64,000 bases of DNA, taken from contig NZ_JAFKOJ010000006.1 in the NCBI RefSeq assembly GCF_017303275.1, positions 248,001-312,000 of the forward strand, read 5' to 3'. The notes under the pieces are model-generated. The model had not been told where the DNA came from, did no database searches, and was given only the letters and a program-made list of their open reading frames with translations. The DNA comes from Bacillus sp. NTK034 (lineage in GTDB: Bacteria; Bacillota; Bacilli; Bacillales; Cytobacillaceae). Made by a program: the position numbers and the translations under genes. Position 1 is the stretch's first letter. Each line of letters opens with the position of its first letter. Of the stretch, positions 31,783 through 40,472 are shown one piece after another.

Positions 31783-32412
31783 ATGGAACAGAATAACACT
31801 TATAATACAGCAAACACAACAACTGCTTTGAGATCAGATTATGGACAGGACATGAATTATGACCATGATAACGGACCAAACAGCAAGCTGATGAAAGGGA
31901 TTGTCATTGGCGGTATTATTGGCGGGGCTTTAGCAATGCTGGATAGTACAACAAGAACAAAAGTAAAAACAAAAGCGATGGATCTAAAGGATTCTTCTGC
32001 AAATCTTATATCCGAAGTGAAAGAAAATCCTGGAGATGTAAAGGAAAATATGATTAACCAGTTTAAGAGTGCTTCCAATACTCTTAAAGAAGCCATTAAA
32101 GATGCCCAAAGTTTGTACCAGCGTGTCAACGAAGATGTTTTCGGCAACATGGATATGGTAAAAGAAGTTTCTAACGAAGCCATGTCAACAGCAAAGGAAG
32201 CGAAAAGCGAGCTGGCTGATATCGGGTCAAAAGTAAAGGAAGCAGGTTCAGAATTAATGGAAAGCCCTGTAGAAAACGGCGGAACTTCCTCTGGCTCAAA
32301 CTATCAGGCAACAAGCTCAGTGAGCAGTTCAGACACTGCTTTTCCGGTAGAGCGTGGCGAAAGTGCAGTCACTTACAGCCCTGAGACTCAAAAGAACAGC
32401 AATAACCTATAA
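31783..32412 (+). CDS. YtxH-domain general stress protein
   Basis: The 209-residue protein has a polar N-terminus (1-36), one glycine-rich membrane helix (GIVIGGIIGGALAMLDSTTR, about 40-59), a long amphipathic helical region rich in Lys, Glu and Ser (about 65-165), and a Ser/Thr/Gly tail. This is the YtxH layout, found in stress-induced proteins such as GSP13-type and YtxH itself. The sigma-B promoter upstream agrees. Its role is unknown; LEA-like protection of membranes is a guess. AGAGGAGG precedes the ATG. Confidence 0.75.
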   Translation: MEQNNTYNTANTTTALRSDYGQDMNYDHDNGPNSKLMKGIVIGGIIGGALAMLDSTTRTKVKTKAMDLKDSSANLISEVKENPGDVKENMINQFKSASNTLKEAIKDAQSLYQRVNEDVFGNMDMVKEVSNEAMSTAKEAKSELADIGSKVKEAGSELMESPVENGGTSSGSNYQATSSVSSSDTAFPVERGESAVTYSPETQKNSNNL

Positions 32413-32484
32413 TTAATAATATAAAATTTCCTCTGCTCTTATGAGTGGAGGATTTTTTATTGGTTCTGTTTCCTAATGATGGTT

Positions 32485-32510
32485 GTTTTATATATACACG
32501 GAGGGGGTAA
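32485..32510 (+). promoter_or_regulatory. Possible sigma-B promoter of the ggt gene
   Basis: GTTTTA (32485-32490), a 14-bp spacer and GGGTAA (32505-32510), 42 bp before the ATG. The -35 is one base from consensus. Weaker than the other three. Confidence 0.45.
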
Positions 32511-32552
32511 CCCTTAACTATAGGTATAGGACATTTTTTGGAGGTTACATTT

Positions 32553-34259
32553 ATGGGTTATAGACGAGGGAAATCATTATCAAAGGATATGGAAAAACAA
32601 TCTTACGAAAGAGAAACAGCTGTTGGAACTGCAGGGATGGTAGTCACTCCTCATTCAGTTGCCACAGATATAGGTGAAAAAATACTGCGGGAGGGAGGCA
32701 ATGCAGTAGATGCTGCAGCAGCCATCCAATTTGCTTTAAATGTAGTAGAATCAATGATGACAGGAATTGGCGGAAGCGGATTTTTAATGGTTTACGACAA
32801 TAAAAAGAAAGATGTAAAAATATATGATGGCCACACAAGGGCGCCAAAAGGCGTGTATCCTGAGATGTTCCTCGATAACAATGGAAAAGTTATCGACTTT
32901 CGCAAACGTTCAACGCATGGTACAGCAGTAGGGATTCCCGGTATCTTAAAAGCTTTTGATACAGCTATTAAGGAACACGGTTCCAAGCCATTAGCCGATC
33001 TGATTCAGCCGGCAATAGATGCAGCAGAGAGCGGTGTGGAAGTGAACTGGGTGATGGAGGAAGCACTTCAGAACTTTCATTACAGGCTGGGTGAGGAAGC
33101 GAAAGCCTTTTATTTTCCGGAAGGCAAATCTTTAAAGGAAGGTGACAGACTGGTCAAGGATCATTTAGCGAAGACATTCCGGATCCTGCAAAAGGAAGGA
33201 ATAGCCTCCTTTTATGAAGGAGAGATAGCTGAAGCCATCGTAGATACGTTAAAAGAGGAAGGAGGCTTTATGACGCTTGAGGACCTAAAGAATTACCGGC
33301 TTACCATTGATGAGCCGATATGGGGCGAGTATAAAGGCTATAAGATTGCTTCGTCAGCTCCTCCAAGTGCAGGCGGGGTAACCGTTATCCAAATTCTTAA
33401 AATGCTGGAGAAGTTGGATTTAAGCCAATATGACGCAAAGTCCTGGGAAAAGTATTATCTGATTACCGAAGCTATGCGTTTGGCTTTTGCGGACAAAGTT
33501 GCCTATTCAGGGGATCCGGAATTCTCTGATCTCCCTATAGAAGGACTGCTACATGATGATTATATTGCTGAAAGGGTAAAAGCCATTAATTTTAAAAGAA
33601 GAAATGATGCAATAGATTTTGGAAACCCCTGGAAATACCAGGAAGGCGAACCAAAGCAGATTATTCGCCAGCTTGATGACTTAGAGAAAAGTGAAACAAC
33701 TCATTTCACGGTTGTCGACCAATGGGGCAATATTGCCGCATGTACATCAACCGTTGAGCATCCATTTGGGTCAGGGATTATGGTAAAGGGCTACGGATTT
33801 TTATTAAACAATGAGCTTACAGACTTTGATGCCAACCCTGGCGGAATTAATGAACCAAAACCGGACAAAAGGCCAGTCAGCTGTAAAAGCCCGACAATCT
33901 TATTTAAGGATGACCAGCCCGTACTAACTCTTGGTTCACCAGGCGGACCGACCATTATTGGCTCAGTTTTTCAAACAATCGTAAATATCATTGATCATAA
34001 AATGAATTTGAAGGAAGCCATTGAAGAGCCCCGGATCTTTGCCACAACTGGCCCGCTCATTGAATGGGAGCCGGGAATAAGCATGGAATCCAAAGGCGAA
34101 ATGGAATCAAGCGGATTTGAATTTGGCGATAAGCCAAGCCGGATCGGGAATGTTCAGGCCATTCAGATCGACCGGGATAAAGGCCGTCTGTATGGCGCGG
34201 CTGACTCCAGCCGCGAAGGAAAGGCAGCCGGAATTACAGAGGACCAAATAAAAAGCTGA
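32553..34259 (+). CDS. Gamma-glutamyltransferase (cytosolic YwrD-like)
   Basis: The enzyme hydrolyses or transfers gamma-glutamyl groups from glutathione-like or poly-gamma-glutamyl substrates after self-cleavage. The 568-residue precursor would cut before Thr in SETTHFTVVDQWGN (about residue 391), creating the nucleophile. GSPGGPTII near 470 forms the oxyanion region. No signal peptide is present: the N-terminus is GYRRGKSLSKDMEKQ. The protein is therefore likely cytosolic like YwrD, not the secreted Ggt/CapD type. ATG 32553 follows GGAGG; the TTG 15 bp upstream overlaps that site. Confidence 0.9.
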   Translation: MGYRRGKSLSKDMEKQSYERETAVGTAGMVVTPHSVATDIGEKILREGGNAVDAAAAIQFALNVVESMMTGIGGSGFLMVYDNKKKDVKIYDGHTRAPKGVYPEMFLDNNGKVIDFRKRSTHGTAVGIPGILKAFDTAIKEHGSKPLADLIQPAIDAAESGVEVNWVMEEALQNFHYRLGEEAKAFYFPEGKSLKEGDRLVKDHLAKTFRILQKEGIASFYEGEIAEAIVDTLKEEGGFMTLEDLKNYRLTIDEPIWGEYKGYKIASSAPPSAGGVTVIQILKMLEKLDLSQYDAKSWEKYYLITEAMRLAFADKVAYSGDPEFSDLPIEGLLHDDYIAERVKAINFKRRNDAIDFGNPWKYQEGEPKQIIRQLDDLEKSETTHFTVVDQWGNIAACTSTVEHPFGSGIMVKGYGFLLNNELTDFDANPGGINEPKPDKRPVSCKSPTILFKDDQPVLTLGSPGGPTIIGSVFQTIVNIIDHKMNLKEAIEEPRIFATTGPLIEWEPGISMESKGEMESSGFEFGDKPSRIGNVQAIQIDRDKGRLYGAADSSREGKAAGITEDQIKS

Positions 34260-34282
34260 TGCCGCCTGGCGTCAGCTTTTCT
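34250..34282. terminator. Bidirectional terminator after ggt
   Basis: AAAAGCTGATGCC pairs with GGCGTCAGCTTTT between convergent genes. Confidence 0.85.
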
Positions 34283-34790
34283 TTGGGTCAATATTTGATA
34301 GCGTGCTCATATTGCTGCTTGAGCTGCTCCTTTTAATGACTGACATACTTCCGTCAGTCTCGAATACAACTGCCTCAACACCTTCCATTGAGGAATACCC
34401 ATTGGAACGAATAGCCTGTATAATTTCTGATTTCAAAACCCTGTTTTTATTTAAGGCTGACTCTATGAATTGTCCTTGATAATAAAGCAGTTCAGGCCTG
34501 GATTTAATGAATTCATTGAATTTGGATGAATGAAGAGAAAGCCAGGCTACTGTATACTGCATGCCAATTAATAGAACATATGCAGTCAGCCCCTCTGCAA
34601 GTGACACCTGTTTGTTAAGGAAAATAGTCGCCAGAGTAGACCCAAGGGCCACTGTTACCACTAAATCAAATGCATTCATTTTTGTTAAGGTCCGTTTTCC
34701 TGATATTCTCAGGAACAGAATCAGAAAAATATAGCTCATAGCTCCAATAGAAAGAACTCTCCATAAATCCTGCCAGCTGGAAAAAAGCAT
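34272..34790 (-). CDS. DUF421 (YetF family) membrane protein
   Basis: The 172-residue protein has three N-terminal helices followed by the DUF421 cytoplasmic domain. Motifs are RISGKRTLTKMNAFDLVVTVALGS (about 28-51), RPELLYYQGQFIESALNKNRV and VEAVVFETDGSMSVI. Family members (YetF, YdfR, YkjA) are spore- or membrane-associated and of unknown function; B. subtilis YetF-type proteins affect germination. The gene stands alone and shares its terminator with ggt. Confidence 0.88.
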   Translation of the reverse strand: MLFSSWQDLWRVLSIGAMSYIFLILFLRISGKRTLTKMNAFDLVVTVALGSTLATIFLNKQVSLAEGLTAYVLLIGMQYTVAWLSLHSSKFNEFIKSRPELLYYQGQFIESALNKNRVLKSEIIQAIRSNGYSSMEGVEAVVFETDGSMSVIKRSSSSSNMSTLSNIDPKKS

Positions 34791-34963
34791 GAGTGCCTCC
34801 CTTCTATATGGTTCTTATTCCTTTTATAGGAAGGCAGTAAACGGACGATTAATGATTCTTTTATATTGCATGAAGCCAATAGAGGGTATATTAAGTAAAA
34901 TACTTATTTGCTGAAATAACTAATTTCATGTAGGATGTAATCGAGACGAAAGGAGAGAACGTT

Positions 34964-35146
34964 TTGGGCAGTCCGATTCAAGATAAGAATTCACAGGTTA
35001 CTTTTCTAAAACAGCGCTTAAATATGTTCCTGGATGTACTGGAAGCTATTGAGCCGGAAGACACCGAAATCGAAGACATCGACCGTCTTATTGCGATGAT
35101 CGATGACCTCGAATCCAAATGCCGTGAATTTAATAACCGCGATTAA
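34964..35146 (+). CDS. SE1561-family small protein
   Basis: The 60-residue soluble acidic protein begins at TTG with AAAGGAGA upstream and reads QVTFLKQRLNMFLDVLEAIEPEDTEIEDIDRLI, the pattern of the SE1561 family of short helical proteins in Bacilli. The function is unknown. A terminator follows directly. Confidence 0.78.
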   Translation: MGSPIQDKNSQVTFLKQRLNMFLDVLEAIEPEDTEIEDIDRLIAMIDDLESKCREFNNRD

Positions 35147-35173
35147 AACAGGAGCCTGATGGCTCTTTTTTTA
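35147..35173 (+). terminator. Terminator after the SE1561 gene
   Basis: GAGCC-TGAT-GGCTC followed by seven T. Confidence 0.85.
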
Positions 35174-35333
35174 TGGAAATTGATTTGGAAATTTCCTCTT
35201 TCATCCTGTAAACGATTGCAACCTTTGTCTTTAAATACGCATCAGATAGGAGTATAATGGTAGACGATTAATAATTGTAATTTTCATAAAAGATATAAGC
35301 TATATAGGGAGCAAAGGGAAGGGGACTAAAGCA

Positions 35334-36887
35334 ATGAATATCGACAAATTTCAGGAAAGCATGTATCAGCTGATTGTTGAGACATCCACTAATCTTCCGC
35401 GTGATGTGCGCCGTGCAATCAAATCAGCGAAAGAAAGAGAAAATGCTGGCACGAGAGCGGCGATGAGCTTAGATACCATTACGAATAATATTAAAATGGC
35501 TGATGATAATGTGTCGCCAATTTGCCAGGATACCGGATTGCCGACGTTCAAAATCAAGACGCCAGTCGGTGCTAACCAGCTGGTTATGAAGGAAGCGATC
35601 AAAAACGCAATCGCTCAGGCGACTAAGGACGGAAAGCTTCGCCCGAACTCTGTGGATTCCTTAACTGGCGCCAACAGCGGGGACAATCTTGGTTACGGAA
35701 CACCTGTCATTAAATTTGAACAATGGGAAAAGGATTATATTGACGCCCGCCTGATTCTTAAAGGCGGCGGCTGTGAAAATAAAAATATCCAATACAGTCT
35801 TCCCTGCGAACTTGAAGGCCTTGGCAGAGCTGGACGAGACCTTGATGGAATCCGCAAATGCATCATGCACTCTGTATACCAGGCGCAGGGACAGGGATGC
35901 AGTGCCGGCTTTATCGGTGTCGGCATCGGGGGAGACCGCTCTTCTGGCTATGACCTGGCGAAAGAGCAGCTGTTCCGTTCTGTAGATGATGTGAATTCTA
36001 ATGAAGACCTCCGCAAACTCGAGGATTACGTGATGGAGAATGCAAATGAGTTAGGAATCGGAACAATGGGCTTCGGCGGGGAAACCACCCTTTTAGGCTG
36101 TAAAGTCGGTGTTATGAACCGTATTCCTGCAAGCTTCTTCGTATCTGTTGCCTATAATTGCTGGGCGTTCCGCCGCCTTGGCGCAGCAATCAGCATGGAA
36201 ACAGGTGAAATTAATGAATGGATGTACCAGGAAGGCGAGCATATCGATTTTGGTGCTTCTGAAGCCGAACTTGAGACAGCGGCAGCAGCAGAATCAGCAG
36301 AGCAAACAAACATCGTGACATTGCAGGCACCGATCACTGAAGAACAGATACGCAATCTTAAGGTTGGTGATGTGGTTCAAATCAACGGCATGATGTACAC
36401 GGGCCGTGACGCCATTCACCACCACTTGATGGACCATGATGCACCAGTTGATCTTAATGGGCAGGTTATTTACCACTGCGGCCCGGTCATGATGAAGGAT
36501 GAAGACGGCAAGTGGCATGTAAAAGCTGCTGGACCGACTACAAGTATTCGTGAGGAGCCATATCAGGGCGATATCATGAAAAAGTTTGGCATTCGCGCTG
36601 TTATCGGTAAAGGCGGAATGGGTCCGAAAACCCTGGCAGCACTCCAGGAACATGGCGGTGTTTACTTAAATGCAATCGGCGGAGCAGCACAATATTATGC
36701 TGACTGCATCAAATCGGTTGAAGGCGTAGACCTCATGGAATTCGGTATTCCGGAAGCAATGTGGCACTTGAAGGTTGAAGGCTTTACTGCAGTTGTGACA
36801 ATGGATTCCCATGGAAACAGTCTTCATAGGGATGTAGATAAATCTTCACTTGAGAAATTGGCTCAATTTAAAGAGCGTGTTTTCTAA
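35334..36887 (+). CDS. fumA: Fumarate hydratase, class I (iron-sulfur)
   Basis: The enzyme interconverts fumarate and malate with an oxygen-sensitive [4Fe-4S] cluster. The 517-residue single chain contains both the alpha part (ICQDTGLPTFKIKTPVG near 65; GGCENKNIQYSLPC near 145; GCSAGFIGVGIGGDR near 188) and the beta part (KVGDVVQINGMMYTGRDAIHHHLM near 345; YHCGPVMM; AVIGKGGMGPKTL). The three cluster Cys lie in ICQDTG, GGGCENK and the GFGGETTLLGC region. It is the fused class I form, unrelated to class II FumC that B. subtilis uses. It is a single gene with its own terminator. Confidence 0.93.
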   Translation: MNIDKFQESMYQLIVETSTNLPRDVRRAIKSAKERENAGTRAAMSLDTITNNIKMADDNVSPICQDTGLPTFKIKTPVGANQLVMKEAIKNAIAQATKDGKLRPNSVDSLTGANSGDNLGYGTPVIKFEQWEKDYIDARLILKGGGCENKNIQYSLPCELEGLGRAGRDLDGIRKCIMHSVYQAQGQGCSAGFIGVGIGGDRSSGYDLAKEQLFRSVDDVNSNEDLRKLEDYVMENANELGIGTMGFGGETTLLGCKVGVMNRIPASFFVSVAYNCWAFRRLGAAISMETGEINEWMYQEGEHIDFGASEAELETAAAAESAEQTNIVTLQAPITEEQIRNLKVGDVVQINGMMYTGRDAIHHHLMDHDAPVDLNGQVIYHCGPVMMKDEDGKWHVKAAGPTTSIREEPYQGDIMKKFGIRAVIGKGGMGPKTLAALQEHGGVYLNAIGGAAQYYADCIKSVEGVDLMEFGIPEAMWHLKVEGFTAVVTMDSHGNSLHRDVDKSSLEKLAQFKERVF

Positions 36888-36898
36888 TAGATGAACGG

Positions 36899-36926
36899 GA
36901 GAGAGGCTGTTTGGCCTCTCTTTTTT
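36899..36926 (+). terminator. Terminator after fumA
   Basis: GAGAGAGGC pairs with GCCTCTC around TGTTTG, then TTTTTT. Confidence 0.88.
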
Positions 36927-37006
36927 GTGCATTTTTTTGCCAATGATCCCTGCGAATGTTTTTATTACATTCACAAACACTAAGAAAAAATATTGGAGGA
37001 GCTCAG

Positions 37007-37798
37007 ATGAAAAAATTAAGTATCTTCCTGAGTGTTTTTATTTTGTTTTTTTCCGGGACAGCTTATGCGAATTATGGCAACTCGCCGGTTCACTGGGGAT
37101 TCAAAAAAGCAAAAAATGAAGTGCCTGCCGAAGCAGGAAAGCCGCTCGACTCACTGCTTGAAAGACATGGTTCCTATTATAAAGGCGATACAAGAAAAAA
37201 AGACATTTATCTAACATTTGATAATGGATATGAAAACGGCTATACAGGGCAAATTTTAGATGTTCTGAAAAAGGAAAACGTTCCTGCTGCCTTTTTTGTA
37301 ACAGGACATTATTTAAAAAGCGCACCCGATCTTGTAAAGAGGATGGCAGCTGAAGGGCATATCATAGGTAATCACTCCTGGCATCATCCTGATATGACAA
37401 GAGTGAGCGATGAAAAATTTATCAAAGAGCTTGAAATGGTCCGTGCTGAAAACGAAAAGCTTACAGGTGTTAAGCATATGTCTTACTTGCGTCCGCCTCG
37501 CGGCATTTTCAGCGAACGCACTTTGGCTTTGGCTAAGAAGGAGGGCTACACTCATGTCTTCTGGTCACTGGCCTTTGTCGATTGGAACACAGACCGTCAA
37601 AAGGGCTGGCAGTATTCTTACGACAATATTATGCGCCAGATCCATCCAGGCTGTATCCTTCTTTTGCACACTGTTTCAAAGGACAATGCCGATGCTCTCC
37701 AAAAAGCCATACAGGATCTGAAAAAACGCGGATATACCTTTAAGAGCCTTGATGACCTGACATGGGAACAGGCAATTGGGGAGAGGATGCTGTACTGA
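37007..37798 (+). CDS. pdaA: N-acetylmuramic acid deacetylase PdaA (delta-lactam)
   Basis: PdaA deacetylates muramic acid in spore cortex so that muramic delta-lactam can form, which germination enzymes need. The 263-residue protein has a signal peptide (about 1-22; cleavage after AYA) and a carbohydrate esterase 4 domain. Visible motifs are LTFDNGYENG (catalytic Asp plus metal Asp), GNHSWHHP (metal His), and LRPPRGIFS. Length equals that of B. subtilis PdaA (263 residues) and the location (yfjS position) agrees. GGAGG precedes the ATG; longer upstream starts would spoil the signal peptide. Confidence 0.93.
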   Translation: MKKLSIFLSVFILFFSGTAYANYGNSPVHWGFKKAKNEVPAEAGKPLDSLLERHGSYYKGDTRKKDIYLTFDNGYENGYTGQILDVLKKENVPAAFFVTGHYLKSAPDLVKRMAAEGHIIGNHSWHHPDMTRVSDEKFIKELEMVRAENEKLTGVKHMSYLRPPRGIFSERTLALAKKEGYTHVFWSLAFVDWNTDRQKGWQYSYDNIMRQIHPGCILLLHTVSKDNADALQKAIQDLKKRGYTFKSLDDLTWEQAIGERMLY

Positions 37799-37825
37799 TT
37801 TTTCAAAGCCGGTATATCAACAAGT

Positions 37826-37938
37826 GACCGATAAATCGGATAGTTAACCGATAAACTTTCAAAAGTGACCGATATATTTGGAAACAGACCGATAAACAGA
37901 AAAACCTGACCGATAAAATGAAATTCTGACCGTTAACT
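37826..37938. repeat. Six-unit array of ACCGATAAA-type repeats, 20-21 bp period
   Basis: The element ACCG(A/T)TA starts at 37827, 37847, 37868, 37888, 37909 and 37929, so spacing runs 20, 21, 20, 21, 20 bp. Only the ACCGATAAA core is conserved, while the 10 or so bases between units vary. It lies between pdaA and yfjP. It is not CRISPR: units are too short, degenerate and without longer unique spacers. Confidence 0.75.
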
Positions 37939-38071
37939 ATAGGAAATTTTTATTCTTCAAAGACCCGGGGATGCCCATTCTTCGGGTTTCTTCCTATTTT
38001 TACAGCCTATTTAGTAAAACTTCCTTAAAAAATGCTATAATCGGGGAAAATGATAAAGGACGGATTCTCTT

Positions 38072-38932
38072 TTGGAAAAGATTCAGGTAGAAGGACCTTA
38101 TAATTTTGATCTGGTACTGGACAGGCTTTCGAATGATCCTCTTAATCAGGTGGATATAGAAAATCGGTCTGTGAAAGTGCCAATGCTGCTCAGCAATCAG
38201 CCGGTTGTGGCAGAAGTAAAAGCATTCGGAACGACTGATAATCCGGAATTTTTAATAACCGGAACGGAGGGCCCTCTTAAAGAAAAAGCAGCTGACCGCA
38301 TATCGGAAATTTTTCAATGGCATCTGCCGCTTGAGAGAATTCACAAACATTTTCAAAACACGGAATTACAGCCAATTTTCGATGCTCATTATGGTACTCC
38401 GATTGTCCTCGACTTTGATCCATATAACTGTATATTAAAATGCATTATTCACCAGCAGCTTAATCTTGCTTTTGCCCACACATTAACAGAACGGTTTGTA
38501 AAAGCATTTGGATTTGAAAAGGACGGTGTGTGGTTTTATCCGCTCCCTGAAAAAGTGGCAGGTCTTAAGGTGGATGACCTCAGGGAATTGCAGTTCAGCG
38601 GACGGAAGGCTGAATATGTCATTGGCATCGCAAAAGAAACGGCTGCGGGAAAATTAAACTTTGACGAGCTTAAAAACCTTTCAGATGAAGAAATTTATGA
38701 TAAACTTATCAAATTGCGCGGTGTCGGTCCCTGGACTGTTCAGAACTTCTTGATGTTCGGGCTTGGCCGGCCAAATCTTTTTCCAGCAGCAGATATAGGC
38801 ATCCAGAATGCCTTAAAGAAATTATATAAATTAGAAGCGAAACCGACTCGGGAGGAAATGGAGACATTTTCGAAGAACTGGGATCCTTATTTAAGCTATG
38901 CTTCTCTTTATTTGTGGAGAAGTATCGAGTAA
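38072..38932 (+). CDS. yfjP: DNA-3-methyladenine glycosylase II (AlkA-like, YfjP)
   Basis: The enzyme removes alkylated purines from DNA to start base excision repair. The 286-residue protein has an N-terminal AlkA-like domain and a helix-hairpin-helix domain with LRGVGPWTVQNFLMFGLGRPNLFPAADIGI (about 216-245); the Asp in PAADIG is the catalytic residue. It starts at TTG 38072 with AAAGGA about 11 bp upstream. It is placed as yfjP in B. subtilis and is followed by yfjO after 21 bp, so the two are probably co-transcribed. Confidence 0.9.
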   Translation: MEKIQVEGPYNFDLVLDRLSNDPLNQVDIENRSVKVPMLLSNQPVVAEVKAFGTTDNPEFLITGTEGPLKEKAADRISEIFQWHLPLERIHKHFQNTELQPIFDAHYGTPIVLDFDPYNCILKCIIHQQLNLAFAHTLTERFVKAFGFEKDGVWFYPLPEKVAGLKVDDLRELQFSGRKAEYVIGIAKETAAGKLNFDELKNLSDEEIYDKLIKLRGVGPWTVQNFLMFGLGRPNLFPAADIGIQNALKKLYKLEAKPTREEMETFSKNWDPYLSYASLYLWRSIE

Positions 38933-38953
38933 TTTGGAGTGTGATGGAGCACC

Positions 38954-40342
38954 ATGAAACAAGAACAAACAGCTAAATTAAAACTTAAGCAAACTTTTCC
39001 GCTGACAATCAAAAGGCTTGGCATCAATGGCGAAGGTGTCGGTTATTTTAAAAGGCAGGTCGTCTTTGTTCCGGGAGCGCTGCCCGGCGAGGAAATCACA
39101 GCTGAAGCAACAAAGGTAAATCCGAAGTTTGCTGAGGCGAAAATAAAGAAAATCCGCAAAAAGTCGGAATTTCGTGTTCAGCCGCCATGCCCGGTATATC
39201 ATGAGTGCGGGGGCTGCCAGCTGCAGCATCTCCGCTATGATCAGCAGCTGAAGGAGAAACGGGATATCATCATTCAGGCTTTAGAGCGCCATACAAAGCT
39301 GAATCCTGAGAAGCTGGATATCAAAGAAACCATTGGAATGGAAGATCCGTGGAGCTACAGAAATAAAAGCCAGTTCCAGGTTGGCCAAAAAGACGGGAAG
39401 GTGCTTGCCGGATTATATGGCATGAATTCGCACCGCCTGATTAATATTGAGCACTGTGCGGTACAGCATCCGCAAACAACAAAGGCGACTGAAGCAGTGA
39501 AACGGATTCTCCAGGATTTGAGAATCCCAATCTATAATGAAAGAAGCCGAAAAGGCATCGTAAGGACAATCGTTGCCAGGGTGGGAATCCAGACAGGAGA
39601 GCTTCAGATTGTACTGATCACAACTCAAAAAGAGCTTCCAAAGAAAGAGATCATTATAGAAAAAATCAAAACCGAGCTACCTGAAGTAAAATCAATCATC
39701 CAAAATGTGAATGGTGAAAAAACCTCCCTTATTTTTGGACAGGAAACCATGAATCTGGACGGAAGCGACTTTATCCAGGAAACACTTGGAGATCTTCAGT
39801 TTGAACTATCAGCCAGGACATTTTTCCAGCTGAACCCTGAACAGACAGTGAAGCTTTATAATGAAGTCAAAAGAGCAGCGGCTTTGACCGGCAAAGAAAA
39901 AGTAGCTGACGCATACTGCGGCGTCGGAACGATTGGACTATGGGTAGCCGATCAGGCAGCCGAAATCCGCGGCATGGATATCATCAGAGAATCCATTGAG
40001 GACGCTAAGAAAAATGCTGTACGGCATGGAATTAAACATTCCCAATACGTGGTTGGCAAAGCAGAAGAATGGCTTCGGAAATGGACAAAAGAAGGATGGC
40101 GTCCGGATGTTATCATCGTCGATCCGCCAAGAACAGGGCTGGACCAGCAGCTGTTAAAAACTATTTTAAAAGTCCAGCCGAAGAAAGTGGTTTATGTCTC
40201 ATGTAACCCATCTACATTGTCAAAGGATATTTCAGTCTTGAGCTCCAAATATAAAGTAAATGGCATACAGCCTGTGGACATGTTTCCCCAGACGGCGCAT
40301 GTTGAGTGTGTGGCGCAGCTTATTTTAAAAGAAGGCAACTAA
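38954..40342 (+). CDS. yfjO: 23S rRNA uracil-C5 methyltransferase (RlmCD family, YfjO)
   Basis: The enzyme methylates uracil at C5 in 23S rRNA (positions 747/1939 type). The 462-residue protein has a TRAM RNA-binding domain (about 15-70), an iron-sulfur motif [14 protein letters not shown] (about 76-89), the SAM-binding motif [13 protein letters not shown] (about 317) and the catalytic block DPPRTGLD plus [13 protein letters not shown] with the nucleophile Cys. B. subtilis has two paralogues, RlmCD (YefA) and YfjO; the position after yfjP identifies this copy as YfjO. The exact target base is not certain. Confidence 0.9.
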   Translation: MKQEQTAKLKLKQTFPLTIKRLGINGEGVGYFKRQVVFVPGALPGEEITAEATKVNPKFAEAKIKKIRKKSEFRVQPPCPVYHECGGCQLQHLRYDQQLKEKRDIIIQALERHTKLNPEKLDIKETIGMEDPWSYRNKSQFQVGQKDGKVLAGLYGMNSHRLINIEHCAVQHPQTTKATEAVKRILQDLRIPIYNERSRKGIVRTIVARVGIQTGELQIVLITTQKELPKKEIIIEKIKTELPEVKSIIQNVNGEKTSLIFGQETMNLDGSDFIQETLGDLQFELSARTFFQLNPEQTVKLYNEVKRAAALTGKEKVADAYCGVGTIGLWVADQAAEIRGMDIIRESIEDAKKNAVRHGIKHSQYVVGKAEEWLRKWTKEGWRPDVIIVDPPRTGLDQQLLKTILKVQPKKVVYVSCNPSTLSKDISVLSSKYKVNGIQPVDMFPQTAHVECVAQLILKEGN

Positions 40343-40365
40343 CCCTTAAGGGAGTTGCCTTTTTG
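40332..40365 (+). terminator. Terminator after yfjO
   Basis: AAGGCAACTAACCC pairs with GGGAGTTGCCTT, then TTT. Confidence 0.88.
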
Positions 40366-40472
40366 TTTGTGGAATGGAAATCCGACTAATTCATTCCCGT
40401 TTTTAATGTCTGAGGATACCAAGGCACGAACAAAAACTCGGCCCTATTTTAAGAGCAGAGTTAACAAGAAAA

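Noticed and set aside
37826..37938. CRISPR-like repeat array
   Set aside because: Units are about 10 bp of conserved core at a 20-21 bp period, with no spacers of 30 bp or more and no cas genes. It is a short phased repeat array instead. The array at 62166 was rejected for the same reason.
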